A stretch of 64,000 nucleotides of DNA from Sphingomonas koreensis. GTDB lineage: Bacteria > Pseudomonadota > Alphaproteobacteria > Sphingomonadales > Sphingomonadaceae. A model generated the notes under the pieces. The model saw only the letters and a program-made list of their open reading frames with translations. It ran no database searches and was not told the DNA's origin. Made by a program: the position numbers and the translations under genes. This document shows, piece by piece, positions 43,221 to 52,340 of the stretch (positions are counted from its first letter, which is position 1; each line of letters begins with the position of its first letter). The stretch covers positions 2,974,501-3,038,500 of the forward strand of contig NZ_PGEN01000001.1 of assembly GCF_002797435.1 (NCBI RefSeq), written 5' to 3'.

Positions 43221-44047
43221 TGCGCCAACTTCAGGAGCGCATGATCGGCGATCGCGTCTCGATCGGGAGAGCGGGCGCCGTCGCGGATATTCGATTGCGC
43301 CGCCCGTTCAAGATGAATGCTCTGGATGGGCCGATGTTTGATGCTCTCATCGCGGCCGCGGAGTCGGTCGCAGTCGATCCGACGATCCGGGCAGTAGTTC
43401 TCTCTGGAGAAGGCAAGGCGTTCTGCGCAGGAATAGACTTGGAAAGCCTCCAGGCTTTGATGAGCGACGAGGGCAAACAGGCGATGCAGTCGCGCAGCCA
43501 CGGACTCGCTAATCGCTACCAGCAAGCTGCCTTGGCATGGCGCGAAGTTCCGGTCCCGGTAATTGCCGCGCTGCATGGCGTCGCCTTTGGCGGCGGATTG
43601 CAGATCCCGCTCGGCGCCGACATTCGCATTAGCGCGCCGGACACTAAATTCTCGCTGATGGAGGTTCGCTGGGGAATCGTTCCCGACATGGCGGGCACCG
43701 TCCTGCTGCGTTCGATCGTTCGGGAGGATGTGCTGCGCGAGCTGATCTATACCGCGCGCGTGTTCACGGGGATCGAGGCGGCGTCGATGGGCATCGTTAC
43801 CCAGCTGGCGGCGAATCCTCACGTCGCGGCACTCGAACTGGCGAGTTCCATCGCGGAGCAGGGACCCCGCGCCGTTCGGGCGGCAAAGCAACTCCTGAAC
43901 GAGACTCAATCGGTGTCGCCGCAGGTCGCCCTATTGTCTGAATCCGAAGCCCAAGTCGGTCTTCTGGCTGGCCCCGATCAAATTGAAGCGCTAAACGCGC
44001 ATGCCGAACAGCGAAAGCCTTACTACACCGATCCTGAGGTCAGCTAG
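43220..44047 (+). CDS. enoyl-CoA hydratase/isomerase family (crotonase)
   Basis: 275 residues from ATG 43220 (ATG 43241 with CAGGAGCGC is an alternative). GKAFCAGIDL and HGVAFGGGLQIPLGAD form the oxyanion hole. One hydratase Glu is Gln (GLQIP), the second is present (SLMEVRWG), and an Asp follows in GIVPDMAG. Hydratase or isomerase activity is possible. It closes the P450 operon and overlaps the convergent GntR gene by eight bases. Confidence 0.88.
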   Translation: MRQLQERMIGDRVSIGRAGAVADIRLRRPFKMNALDGPMFDALIAAAESVAVDPTIRAVVLSGEGKAFCAGIDLESLQALMSDEGKQAMQSRSHGLANRYQQAALAWREVPVPVIAALHGVAFGGGLQIPLGADIRISAPDTKFSLMEVRWGIVPDMAGTVLLRSIVREDVLRELIYTARVFTGIEAASMGIVTQLAANPHVAALELASSIAEQGPRAVRAAKQLLNETQSVSPQVALLSESEAQVGLLAGPDQIEALNAHAEQRKPYYTDPEVS

Positions 44048-44774
44048 CCGTTCCCGGCGTTATCATTCGCTGATCGAGCAGCGAAGGATCGATGCGTGAC
44101 CGCGAGAAATGCGCATTCTGGCGGCTCGCACGTTGCGCTTGCTCGACATCCCCAGCAACGATCGCCGAGAGCAGCCGCACTCTGGCTGTCCGACGAAATT
44201 GCATCAAATCTTCGCGCCCCTCGAAAATGGAGGGAAAGGCGGAAACGCCCAGCGAATACATCATTCGCAGCAACAGCTCGACAGCAGGGTTGCTCCCCAT
44301 CTCACAAAGTAAGGTGATCAGCGTAATTTCGTCGTGCTGAAATCTTGCGAGGTCCTGCGGTGTATTCTCGGCCGCAGCCAACGTTTTCAGAAGCTCCCCA
44401 GCCCTCGCTCTGAGCGCTTCATCTTGGCATCCAGCCGCCAGCGCAGCGGCGTCACGTAACAGCGACGTAGTTGTCAGAAGCAGATCCCCCAAAGTCGTCC
44501 CGCGCGAGATCAGGAAAGTCGATGCCGAGGAAATCACTCCGCCAATGTCTGGCCGACGACTGAAGATGCCGCCCTTGACGCCGCGAACCACCGAAAGCAG
44601 CTGCTCGTGCTCGATCAAGTTGACCGCTTGCCGAAAAGTCGGGCGGCTAACACCAAGCGCGCCCATCAGATCCTTTTCTGACCCCAGGAATACACCCGGC
44701 GCTTCCGAAAGCGAGATACGGCGCAGTTCTTGGGCGACGCTTTGCGTAAGCGGTCGGTGCTTGGGTCGGGGCAT
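44040..44774 (-). CDS. GntR-family (FadR/FCD) transcriptional regulator
   Basis: 244 residues from ATG 44774 with AAAGAGGGAT ahead; the frame runs open to 44852. N-terminal winged helix: GSEKDLMGALGVSRPTFRQAVNLIEHEQLLSVVRGVKGG, then a C-terminal helical FCD-type domain (TTLGDLLLTTTSLLRDAAALAAG, FHDEITLI-like region, AIVAGDVEQAQRASRQNAHFS). Such regulators sense organic acids or acyl-CoAs. The repeated GGTAGAT dyads in the island are its likely targets. Confidence 0.88.
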   Translation of the reverse strand: MPRPKHRPLTQSVAQELRRISLSEAPGVFLGSEKDLMGALGVSRPTFRQAVNLIEHEQLLSVVRGVKGGIFSRRPDIGGVISSASTFLISRGTTLGDLLLTTTSLLRDAAALAAGCQDEALRARAGELLKTLAAAENTPQDLARFQHDEITLITLLCEMGSNPAVELLLRMMYSLGVSAFPSIFEGREDLMQFRRTARVRLLSAIVAGDVEQAQRASRQNAHFSRSRIDPSLLDQRMITPGTAS

Positions 44775-44818
44775 ATCCCTCTTTGGCGGTATGGCTGCCG
44801 CCACTGCAAGTCGCATCA

Positions 44819-44854
44819 GCGTGACCTGCGATATCGGCGCTCGAAGTGTCACGC
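44819..44854. promoter_or_regulatory. inverted repeat upstream of the GntR gene
   Basis: GCGTGAC (44819-44825) and GTCACGC (44848-44854) are perfect 7-bp arms separated by 22 bases, 45-80 bases upstream of the regulator start. It may be an autoregulatory site, but it differs from the GGTAGAT motif. Confidence 0.35.
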
Positions 44855-45027
44855 CCGAAATCCGCAGCTATACGCTCGAGCACACGCTCTGAACGACCGC
44901 TCTCATCGGCGATGGCGCGTAGAGACGCCTAGTGGCGCGCCAAGGGCGTAATTTTCTCGAATCGCCAAGTCCTCAATTCTTCGAGGCCTGAACCGGGGCG
45001 GACTGTCGCCTGCGGGCGGAGCGCCTC

Positions 45028-47043
45028 ATGACCCCCACCAAATTGCTGATCGGCCAGATCCTCGTCGTGTTCGCGATCGTCGTGGCGGGCGTCTGGGCCG
45101 CGACACAATGGTGCGCGGCCATGCTCGGCTACCAAGCGGAGCTCGGTACGGCTTGGTTCCAGATCGGCAACCTCCCGATCTATCGCCCCTGGGCGATTTT
45201 CTGGTGGTGGTATTCGTACGACGCCTATGCGCCGCATGTCTTCGACAAGGCTGGTACGCTTGCCGGGGCCAGCGGTTTCCTCGGCTGCGCCGCGGCGATC
45301 GCCGGATCGCTCTGGCGTGCGCGGCAATCGCGGCATGTAACGACCTATGGTTCGGCGCGCTGGGCGACGTCCGGCGAGCTTGTCCGGGCAGGCCTTCACA
45401 ATGACGCGGGCGTCTTTCTGGGGCGGTTTCGCGGGCGCTATTTGCGTCACGACGGACCAGAGCATGTCATGGCGTTCGCGCCGACACGTTCGGGCAAAGG
45501 CGTCGGGCTCGTTGTCCCCACGCTCCTGAGCTGGACCGGCAGCACGGTCGTCCACGACATCAAGGGCGAGAACTGGCAGCTCACCGCCGGCTGGCGCTCG
45601 CGCTTCTCCCACGCGCTGTTGTTCAACCCGACCGATCCGGCATCGGCCAAGTATAATCCGCTACTGGAAGTCCGCAGGGGAACCGACGAAGTCCGCGACG
45701 TTCAGAACATCGCAGATATTTTGGTCGATCCCGAAGGGGCGCTCGAGCGGCGCAACCACTGGGAAAAAACCTCCCACTCGCTGCTGGTCGGCGCGATTCT
45801 ACACATTCTTTATGCCGAGGAAGAGAAGACGCTCGCCCGCGTCGCGACCTTCCTCTCCGACCCGCAGCGCCCGTTCGTTGCCACGCTCAAGCGGATGATG
45901 GAGACCAACCATGTCGGTACCACCGATGCGCCGAAGGTTCATCCCGTCGTGGCTTCCGCCGCGCGAGAAGTTCTGAACAAGAGCGAGAACGAGCGCAGCG
46001 GCGTGCTGTCGACCGCGATGTCGTTTCTCGGTCTCTATCGCGATCCGACCGTGGCGGCGGTGACCTCGCGATGCGACTGGCGCATTGCCGACCTGGTCGA
46101 GGCCGAACATCCGGTCTCGCTCTATCTCGTCATTCCGCCTTCGGACATCTCGCGGACCAAGCCGCTCGTTCGCCTCGTGCTCAACCAGATTGGCCGCCGC
46201 CTGACCGAGAAGCTCGATGCCGATCGGGCAGAGGGCCGCAAGCACAAGCTCCTGATGATGCTGGACGAGTTCCCGGCGCTCGGGCGGCTCGATTTCTTCG
46301 AGACCAGCCTGGCCTTCATGGCGGGCTATGGCGTGCGCGCATTCCTCATCGCCCAGTCATTGAATCAGATCGAAAAGGCATACGGCGAGCACAACTCCAT
46401 CCTCGACAACTGCCATGTGCGCGTCGCCTTTGCCACGAATGACGAGCGCACGGCGCGTCGGATCTCCGATGCACTCGGCGTCGCCACCGAGCAGCGCGCG
46501 ATGCGCAACTATGCCGGACACCGGCTCGCGCCCTGGCTCGCGCACGTCATGGTCAGCCGGCAGGAGACCGCACGCCCGCTGCTAACGCAGGGCGAGGTGA
46601 TGCAGCTGCCGCCCGCCGACGAGCTGGTGCTGATCTCCGGCATGGCGCCGATCCGCGCCAGGAAGCTTCGCTACTATGAGGATCGCAACTTCCGAACCCG
46701 GCTCGCGACCCCGCCAGCGCTGGAGGCGGAAGGCTATAGCGACCGGCCGCGTCCGCGCACTGACGATTGGAGCGATTGCGTCAGCGCGGTCGATACGCGC
46801 CTCAATGTGGAACAGGTCGATGCCGTCGAGAGCGAAGGCGGCCTCGAACAGCAACGGCATCCCGGGATCGAGGAGAAGCCCGCCAAGGCCGAACCCGCAA
46901 AGCAGCTCGAGCTCCTCGATGCTGATCGCGACGACCCCGATGCCGCCGCCGACAAGCGGGTGATGGATCGCGTGCGTGCCTCGCTCGTGCGCGGCCACGC
47001 GATGAACCAGTCCCAGACTCCAGATCTGATGCCGGGGATCTGA
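45028..47043 (+). CDS. traG: type IV coupling protein TraG/VirD4
   Basis: 671 residues. Two N-terminal membrane spans (LLIGQILVVFAIVVAGVW; FLGCAAAIAG), Walker A APTRSGKGVG near residue 155, Walker B LLMMLDEFPALGRL, and the conserved QSLNQIEKAYGEHNSILDNCHVRVAFATND. It brings the relaxase-DNA complex to the mating channel and pumps DNA. In related elements it directly follows the relaxase; here 11.4 kb of cargo separates them. Confidence 0.96.
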   Translation: MTPTKLLIGQILVVFAIVVAGVWAATQWCAAMLGYQAELGTAWFQIGNLPIYRPWAIFWWWYSYDAYAPHVFDKAGTLAGASGFLGCAAAIAGSLWRARQSRHVTTYGSARWATSGELVRAGLHNDAGVFLGRFRGRYLRHDGPEHVMAFAPTRSGKGVGLVVPTLLSWTGSTVVHDIKGENWQLTAGWRSRFSHALLFNPTDPASAKYNPLLEVRRGTDEVRDVQNIADILVDPEGALERRNHWEKTSHSLLVGAILHILYAEEEKTLARVATFLSDPQRPFVATLKRMMETNHVGTTDAPKVHPVVASAAREVLNKSENERSGVLSTAMSFLGLYRDPTVAAVTSRCDWRIADLVEAEHPVSLYLVIPPSDISRTKPLVRLVLNQIGRRLTEKLDADRAEGRKHKLLMMLDEFPALGRLDFFETSLAFMAGYGVRAFLIAQSLNQIEKAYGEHNSILDNCHVRVAFATNDERTARRISDALGVATEQRAMRNYAGHRLAPWLAHVMVSRQETARPLLTQGEVMQLPPADELVLISGMAPIRARKLRYYEDRNFRTRLATPPALEAEGYSDRPRPRTDDWSDCVSAVDTRLNVEQVDAVESEGGLEQQRHPGIEEKPAKAEPAKQLELLDADRDDPDAAADKRVMDRVRASLVRGHAMNQSQTPDLMPGI

Positions 47044-47046
47044 GCG

Positions 47047-47451
47047 ATGAAAGTCCGCCAAAATCTCTACATCGATCTTGACCTCAGCAATGCGCTCGAC
47101 GCGCTGGTGATCCGGCGCGGCGGCAACAAGTCGCGCATCGTCAACGAGGCTCTCAAGACCTGGCTGGCGCGGGGCGCGAGCAAGGAGGTCGATGATCTCC
47201 TGAAGGTCCGGCTCGATCGCATCTCGCGTGAGGTCGGTGCAAGCCGACGCGACATCGAGGTGGTGCTGGAAGCGCTGGCCCTTTTCGTTCGCTACCAGCT
47301 GACCGTCACGGCGCCGTTGCCCGAGGCCGATGCTGCTGCGCTGGCGGTCGGTAATCAGCGTTTCGAGCGCTTCATTGCCCAGCTTGGTCGCCAGATCGCC
47401 GGTGGCAAGCGCACACTCGATACCAGCGACATGGCGGAGGCGCGGTCATGA
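47047..47451 (+). CDS. CopG-like ribbon-helix-helix protein
   Basis: 134 residues, three bases after traG. RQNLYIDLDLSNALDALVIRRGGNKSRIVNEALKTWL is a ribbon-helix-helix DNA-binding domain; the C-terminal half is helical and may mediate tetramers. It stands between traG and trbB in many Tn4371-like and sphingomonad elements and probably tunes transfer gene expression. Overlaps trbB by four bases. Confidence 0.87.
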   Translation: MKVRQNLYIDLDLSNALDALVIRRGGNKSRIVNEALKTWLARGASKEVDDLLKVRLDRISREVGASRRDIEVVLEALALFVRYQLTVTAPLPEADAAALAVGNQRFERFIAQLGRQIAGGKRTLDTSDMAEARS

Positions 47452-48437
47452 GCGAACTGCTCTCGGCCGAGCGCCGCCGTGCCATGCTCCGCACCGCGAT
47501 GGGACCGGCGATCACCGGCGCGCTCGCGGATCCCGCGGTCATCGAGATCATGGTCAATCCCGACGGGCTGCTCCGGCTCGACCGGCTCGGCGAGGGCCGC
47601 GTCGATACCGGTATCCGCTATGACCCCGCCCAGATCGAACGGATCATCCGGTTGGTCGCGAGCCATGCCCGCACCGAGGCTAATGCGGTATCGCCGATCA
47701 TATCGGCCGAATTGCCGCCGCATGGCGACGGAGCAGGAGAGCGGTTCGAGGGGGTGTTGCCCCCCGTCAGTCTCGCGCCCTGTTTCTCGATCCGGAAGCC
47801 CGCGGCACGCATCTACACGCTGCTCGACTATGTGACTGACGGCATCATGCCCGCTGAAACCGCGCGGTTGCTGTCGCTGGCCGTGGTCGAACGCCGGAAC
47901 ATCCTGGTCGCCGGCGGCACAAGCTCGGGCAAGACGACGCTCGCCAATGCCTTGCTTGCCGAGATGGCGCATCTCGATGAGCGCGTGCTGATCATTGAAG
48001 ACACGCGCGAGCTGCAATGCGCCGCGCCCGATGTCGTTGCGCTGAGGACCCGATCCGGCAGCGTCAGCATGGCCGATCTCGTGCGCTCGACGCTGCGCCT
48101 CCGCCCCGATCGCATCGTCGTCGGCGAAGTCCGGGGCAGGGAAGCCCTCGACATGCTCAAGGCCTGGAACACCGGCCACCCCGGCGGCATCGCCACGGTT
48201 CACGCGAACAGCGCCGTCTCCGCGCTCTATCGGCTCGAGCAGCTGGTGCAGGAAAGCGTGATCACTGTGCCGCGTCGGCTGATCGCCGAAGCGATCGACA
48301 TGGTCGTGTTCATCTCAGGGCGAGGGCTCGCCCGCCGCGTCGACACCGTCGCGCGTGTCGCGGGCCTCGACCCGGACGGAAACTACGCGGTCCTCGACCT
48401 CACCCCCGATCCCACCAGTCATTGCGAAGGAGAATAG
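47448..48437 (+). CDS. trbB: TrbB transfer ATPase (VirB11-like)
   Basis: 329 residues, ATG 47448. Walker A VAGGTSSGKTTLANALL, Asp box IIEDTRELQC, Walker B-like RIVVGEVRGREALDMLKAWNTGHPGGIATVHANSA. Hexameric ATPase of the mating-pair apparatus. First gene of the trb operon, which runs without a break to trbI. Confidence 0.95.
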   Translation: MSELLSAERRRAMLRTAMGPAITGALADPAVIEIMVNPDGLLRLDRLGEGRVDTGIRYDPAQIERIIRLVASHARTEANAVSPIISAELPPHGDGAGERFEGVLPPVSLAPCFSIRKPAARIYTLLDYVTDGIMPAETARLLSLAVVERRNILVAGGTSSGKTTLANALLAEMAHLDERVLIIEDTRELQCAAPDVVALRTRSGSVSMADLVRSTLRLRPDRIVVGEVRGREALDMLKAWNTGHPGGIATVHANSAVSALYRLEQLVQESVITVPRRLIAEAIDMVVFISGRGLARRVDTVARVAGLDPDGNYAVLDLTPDPTSHCEGE

Positions 48438-48439
48438 CC

Positions 48440-48775
48440 ATGCGTCTGTCCCGCATCTCTCAAACCAGCAACATCGTCACCGTCGCGGCCGTCGCCGCGC
48501 TCGGTCTCGCTATCGCAACAACCGCGCAGGCGGCGGGCTCGGGTATGCCCTGGGAAGAACCGCTCCAGCAGGTGCTGGAGTCGGTGCAGGGACCGGTCGC
48601 CAAGATCGTCGCGGTGATCATCATCATCGTAACCGGTCTGACCCTGGCGTTCGGCGAGACCGCGGGCGGGTTCCGCCGGTTGATCCAGATCGTCTTCGGT
48701 CTCTCGATCGCCTTTGCCGCGTCGAGCTTCTTCCTGAGCTTCTTCAGCTTCGGTGGCGGGGTGCTGATCTCGTGA
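48440..48775 (+). CDS. trbC: TrbC pilin (VirB2-like)
   Basis: 111 residues. N-terminal signal (VAAVAALGLAIATTAQA) and two hydrophobic spans (VAKIVAVIIIIVTGLTLAF; LIQIVFGLSIAFAASSFFLS). Expected to be processed by the TraF protease encoded at 29417. Ends SFGGGVLIS. The stop overlaps the trbD GTG start. Confidence 0.92.
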   Translation: MRLSRISQTSNIVTVAAVAALGLAIATTAQAAGSGMPWEEPLQQVLESVQGPVAKIVAVIIIIVTGLTLAFGETAGGFRRLIQIVFGLSIAFAASSFFLSFFSFGGGVLIS

Positions 48776-49044
48776 TCGGCACCGGGCAGCATATCGACGG
48801 CTTCGAGGCGCCGATGCACCGGGCGCTGGCCGAGCCGATCCTGCTTGGCGGAGCGCCGCGCGCGATCGCGATCGTCAATGGTACGCTCGCGGCGGCGCTC
48901 GGGCTCGGCCTCCAGCAATGGATCGCGGGCCTCATCATCTGGGCGTTCGGGCACACGCTCGCTGTGTTCGCGGCGAAGCGCGATCCCGATTTCGCGCCGG
49001 TACTCGCCCGCCACCTTCGTCAGAAGGGGCGGTTGTCATGCTGA
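48772..49044 (+). CDS. trbD: TrbD conjugal transfer protein (VirB3-like)
   Basis: 90 residues from GTG 48772, which overlaps the trbC stop. EAPMHRALAEPILLGGAPRAIAIVNGTLAAALGLGLQQWIAGLIIW gives the VirB3/TrbD signature with a paired membrane segment. Inner-membrane part of the channel; overlaps trbE by seven bases. Confidence 0.92.
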   Translation: MIGTGQHIDGFEAPMHRALAEPILLGGAPRAIAIVNGTLAAALGLGLQQWIAGLIIWAFGHTLAVFAAKRDPDFAPVLARHLRQKGRLSC

Positions 49045-51497
49045 ACCTTCGCGAATATCGCAGCCGCGCCGACCGGCTTGCCGATCATCTACCCTGGGCA
49101 GCGCTGGTGGCGCGCGGCGTCGTCCTCAACAAGGACGGCAGCTTCATGCGCGTGCTCGCTTTCCGCGGGCCAGACCTCGAATCCGCGACCGAGGCCGAAC
49201 TGGTCGGGGCGTGCGCGCGCGCGAACAATGCCCTCAAGCGCTTCGGCTCGGGCTGGGTGCTGCATTTCGAAGCCGAGCGACGCGAAGCGCTGGGTTATCC
49301 GGCCAGTCATTTCCCCGAAGCGGCTTCCTGGCTTGTCGAGGAAGAACGCCGCGCCGCGTTCGAGAGTGCGGGAGCGCATTTCGAGAGCTGCTATCATCTG
49401 ACACTGAGTTTCCTGCCTTCGCCCGATCAAGCGGACATGGCGGGCCGCGCGCTGGTCGAGCGCAGCGACGAGGTGAAAGGGCGCGACTGGCGCCAGGCCT
49501 TGGCGGCCTTCATCGCGGAAACCGATCGCGCTCTTGATCTGTTCAGCGGCTTCATGCCCGAGGTCCGCGCGCTCGACGATGCCGAGACGCTGACCTTCCT
49601 GCACGGCACGATCTCGACGCGGCGCCATCCGGTCACCGTCCCCGAAACCCCGATGTATCTGGATGGCGTGCTCACGGACACGCCGCTGACCGGCGGTCTC
49701 GAGCCCATGCTTGGCGCCGAGCATCTGCGCACCCTCACCATCCTGGGTTTCCCGAACCTCAGCCGTCCCGGTATTCTCGACGCGCTCAACCATGAGGGCT
49801 TCAGCTATCGCTGGGTCACCCGCTTCATCGCGCTCGACAAGACCGACGCGATCCGGACGCTGACGAAGCTGCGTCGGCAATGGTTCAACAAGCGCAAGTC
49901 GATCACGGCGCTCCTGCGCGAGGTCATCTACAACCAGCCCGTCCAGCTCCTCGACAGTGATGCCGACAACAAGGTGGTCGACGCCGACCTCGCCCTGCAG
50001 GCACTCGGCGCCGACCATGTCGCGTTTGGATATCTGACAACGACGATCACCGTCGCCGACGACGATCGTGCTCGCGTCGAGGAGAAGGTTCGTGCGGTCG
50101 AGCGGATCGTCAATGGGCTCGGCTTCGCCTGCATCCGTGAGAGCATCAATGCGGTCGAAGCCTGGCTGTCGAGCCTGCCGGGCCATGCCTATGCCAATGT
50201 CCGCCAGCCGCTCGTCCATACGCTGAACCTTGCCCATCTCATGCCGCTGTCGTCGGTCTGGGCCGGGCCGGCGCGAAACACGCATTTGGGCGGTCCGTCG
50301 CTGCTCTATGCCGAGACCAGTGGTTCGACACCGTTCCGGCTTTCGACCCATGTCGGCGACGTCGGCCATATGCTGATCGTTGGCCCGACAGGGGCGGGGA
50401 AGTCGGTGCTACTCGCACTGCTTGCGCTCCAGTTCCGGCGCTATCCCGACAGTCAGGTCTATATCTTCGACAAGGGATTCTCGGCGCGTGCCGCCGTTCT
50501 CGCGATGGGCGGCGCACACCATGCGCTCGGCCTTGGCAGCGAGGATGGCGAAGGGGGCAGGGCCATCGCCTTTCAGCCCTTGCGGCATATCGACAGGGCC
50601 GACGAGCGTGCCTGGGCGGCGGAATGGATCGGCGCGTTGCTCGCCCACGAAAAAGTGCTCGTCACGCCCGAGATCAAGGAAACAATCTGGTCGGCCCTGA
50701 CGAACCTCGCGACCGCGCCGGTCGAGGAACGCACACTCACCGGCCTGTCGCTGCTGCTCCAGTCGGCACCACTACGCTCCGCGCTGGCGCCCTATACCTT
50801 GGAAGGGCCGTTCGGCCGCCTGCTCGACGCGGCGGAAGACGACCTCGCCATCGCCGATGTCCAGTGTTTCGAGACCGAAGCGCTGATGGGGCAGGCGGGC
50901 GTGGTCGCGCCGGTCCTGACCTATCTGTTCCATCGGCTCGAGGCGCGCTTCACGGGGCGGCCGACGCTGCTCATCCTCGATGAAGCCTGGGTGTTTCTTG
51001 ATCACCCGTTGTTCGCGGCACGCATCCGCGAATGGCTGAAGGTGCTGCGCAAACGCAATGTCGCCGTGGTGTTCGCGACGCAAAGCCTTGCCGACATTGC
51101 CGATTCGACGATCGCGCCCGCGATCATCGAGAGCTGCCCGCAGCGGATATTGCTCCCGAACGACCGTGCGATCGAGCCGCAGAGCCAGGCCGCCTATGTC
51201 CGGTTCGGACTGAACGCGCGGCAGATCGAACTGGTCAGCCGGGCGACGCCCAAGCGGCATTATTATCTCCAGTCGACCCGCGGCAATCGCCTGTTCGAGC
51301 TGGGCCTCGGCCCGATCGCCCTGGCGCTGTGCGGCGCGTCCGATCCTGAAACCCAGAAAACCATCGATGCGCTGCTTGCCGAGCATGGCGCCGCGAATTT
51401 CGCCGCGCGCTTCCTCACGAATGCCGGCCACGCTTGGGCCGCATCGCTGCTCGCCGATTTTCCCGATCCCTCAGTCCCCGAAGGAGAAGCCCAATGA
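49038..51497 (+). CDS. trbE: TrbE transfer ATPase (VirB4-like)
   Basis: 819 residues from ATG 49038. N-terminal CagE/VirB4 domain (LNLREYRSRADRLADHLPWAALVARGVVLNKDGS), Walker A IVGPTGAGKSVLLALLALQF and Walker B LLILDEAWVFLDH, then FATQSLADIADS. It powers pilus assembly and substrate transfer. Length is normal for TrbE. Confidence 0.96.
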   Translation: MLNLREYRSRADRLADHLPWAALVARGVVLNKDGSFMRVLAFRGPDLESATEAELVGACARANNALKRFGSGWVLHFEAERREALGYPASHFPEAASWLVEEERRAAFESAGAHFESCYHLTLSFLPSPDQADMAGRALVERSDEVKGRDWRQALAAFIAETDRALDLFSGFMPEVRALDDAETLTFLHGTISTRRHPVTVPETPMYLDGVLTDTPLTGGLEPMLGAEHLRTLTILGFPNLSRPGILDALNHEGFSYRWVTRFIALDKTDAIRTLTKLRRQWFNKRKSITALLREVIYNQPVQLLDSDADNKVVDADLALQALGADHVAFGYLTTTITVADDDRARVEEKVRAVERIVNGLGFACIRESINAVEAWLSSLPGHAYANVRQPLVHTLNLAHLMPLSSVWAGPARNTHLGGPSLLYAETSGSTPFRLSTHVGDVGHMLIVGPTGAGKSVLLALLALQFRRYPDSQVYIFDKGFSARAAVLAMGGAHHALGLGSEDGEGGRAIAFQPLRHIDRADERAWAAEWIGALLAHEKVLVTPEIKETIWSALTNLATAPVEERTLTGLSLLLQSAPLRSALAPYTLEGPFGRLLDAAEDDLAIADVQCFETEALMGQAGVVAPVLTYLFHRLEARFTGRPTLLILDEAWVFLDHPLFAARIREWLKVLRKRNVAVVFATQSLADIADSTIAPAIIESCPQRILLPNDRAIEPQSQAAYVRFGLNARQIELVSRATPKRHYYLQSTRGNRLFELGLGPIALALCGASDPETQKTIDALLAEHGAANFAARFLTNAGHAWAASLLADFPDPSVPEGEAQ

Positions 51498-52219
51498 AGA
51501 AATATGTGATCGCCGCCCTGCTTGGAACGGGAGCAGTCGGTTCGCTGACCGCAGGCGTCATGACGAGTATGCCGGCGTCCGCGCAGCTCAGTGTCTTCGA
51601 CCCGTCGAACTACTCGCAGAACCTGCTCACCGCCGCGCGAACGCTCCAGCAGATCAATAACCAGATCCAAAGCCTCCAGAACGAAGCGCGGATGCTCATC
51701 AACCAGGGCAAGAACCTGACCCGCATCGACTTCCCGCAGCTCGACCAGCTCCGCCAGAAGCTCGCCGAGATCGATCGGCTGATGGGGCAGGCGCAGGGGA
51801 TCGACTTCAGCGTCGACCAGCTCGACGAGCGGTTCCGCCAACTCTTTCCCGACAGTTTCGATCAGGTCTTGGGCCGCGTCGCCTCCGCCAAGGAGCGACT
51901 CGACACTGAAATGGCCGCGTTCCGGCAGACGATGACCGTTCAGAGCGGCATCGTCGAAAATGTTCGCGATGACGCCCAGACCCTGAAGGCGATCGTCGAC
52001 AGGAGCCAGGGCGCCGAGGGATCCTTGCAGGTCAGCCAGGCGACCAACCAGCTTCTCGCGCTGACCGCCAAGCAGCAGTTCCAGATCCAGACGCTGATGG
52101 CCGCGCAGTTCCGCAGCGAGTCGCTCGAGGCCGCCAAGCGTGGTCAGGCCGAGCGCGAGGCGCGGGAGCGGACCAACCGCTTCCTTGGCGACGGCAAGGC
52201 TTACACGCCGCGGCAATGA
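51494..52219 (+). CDS. trbJ: TrbJ mating-pair formation protein (VirB5-like)
   Basis: 241 residues, ATG 51494 overlapping the trbE stop. Signal peptide KYVIAALLGTGAVGSLTAG ending SASA-type cleavage (PASAQ), then DPSNYSQNLLTAARTLQQINNQIQSLQNEA and long amphipathic coiled-coil stretches. Periplasmic minor pilus component. Confidence 0.93.
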   Translation: MKKYVIAALLGTGAVGSLTAGVMTSMPASAQLSVFDPSNYSQNLLTAARTLQQINNQIQSLQNEARMLINQGKNLTRIDFPQLDQLRQKLAEIDRLMGQAQGIDFSVDQLDERFRQLFPDSFDQVLGRVASAKERLDTEMAAFRQTMTVQSGIVENVRDDAQTLKAIVDRSQGAEGSLQVSQATNQLLALTAKQQFQIQTLMAAQFRSESLEAAKRGQAEREARERTNRFLGDGKAYTPRQ

Positions 52220-52340
52220 GTTGGGCGGCGCTGGTCTTCGCCCCCAGCCAGCGCCGTTCCGTCGCGGGGGCCAGGTGGCTCGCCCCCTCGTCTCTGGTCC
52301 CCGCGACACCTTTCGAGGCTTCACGCAGGAATCCACGCAT

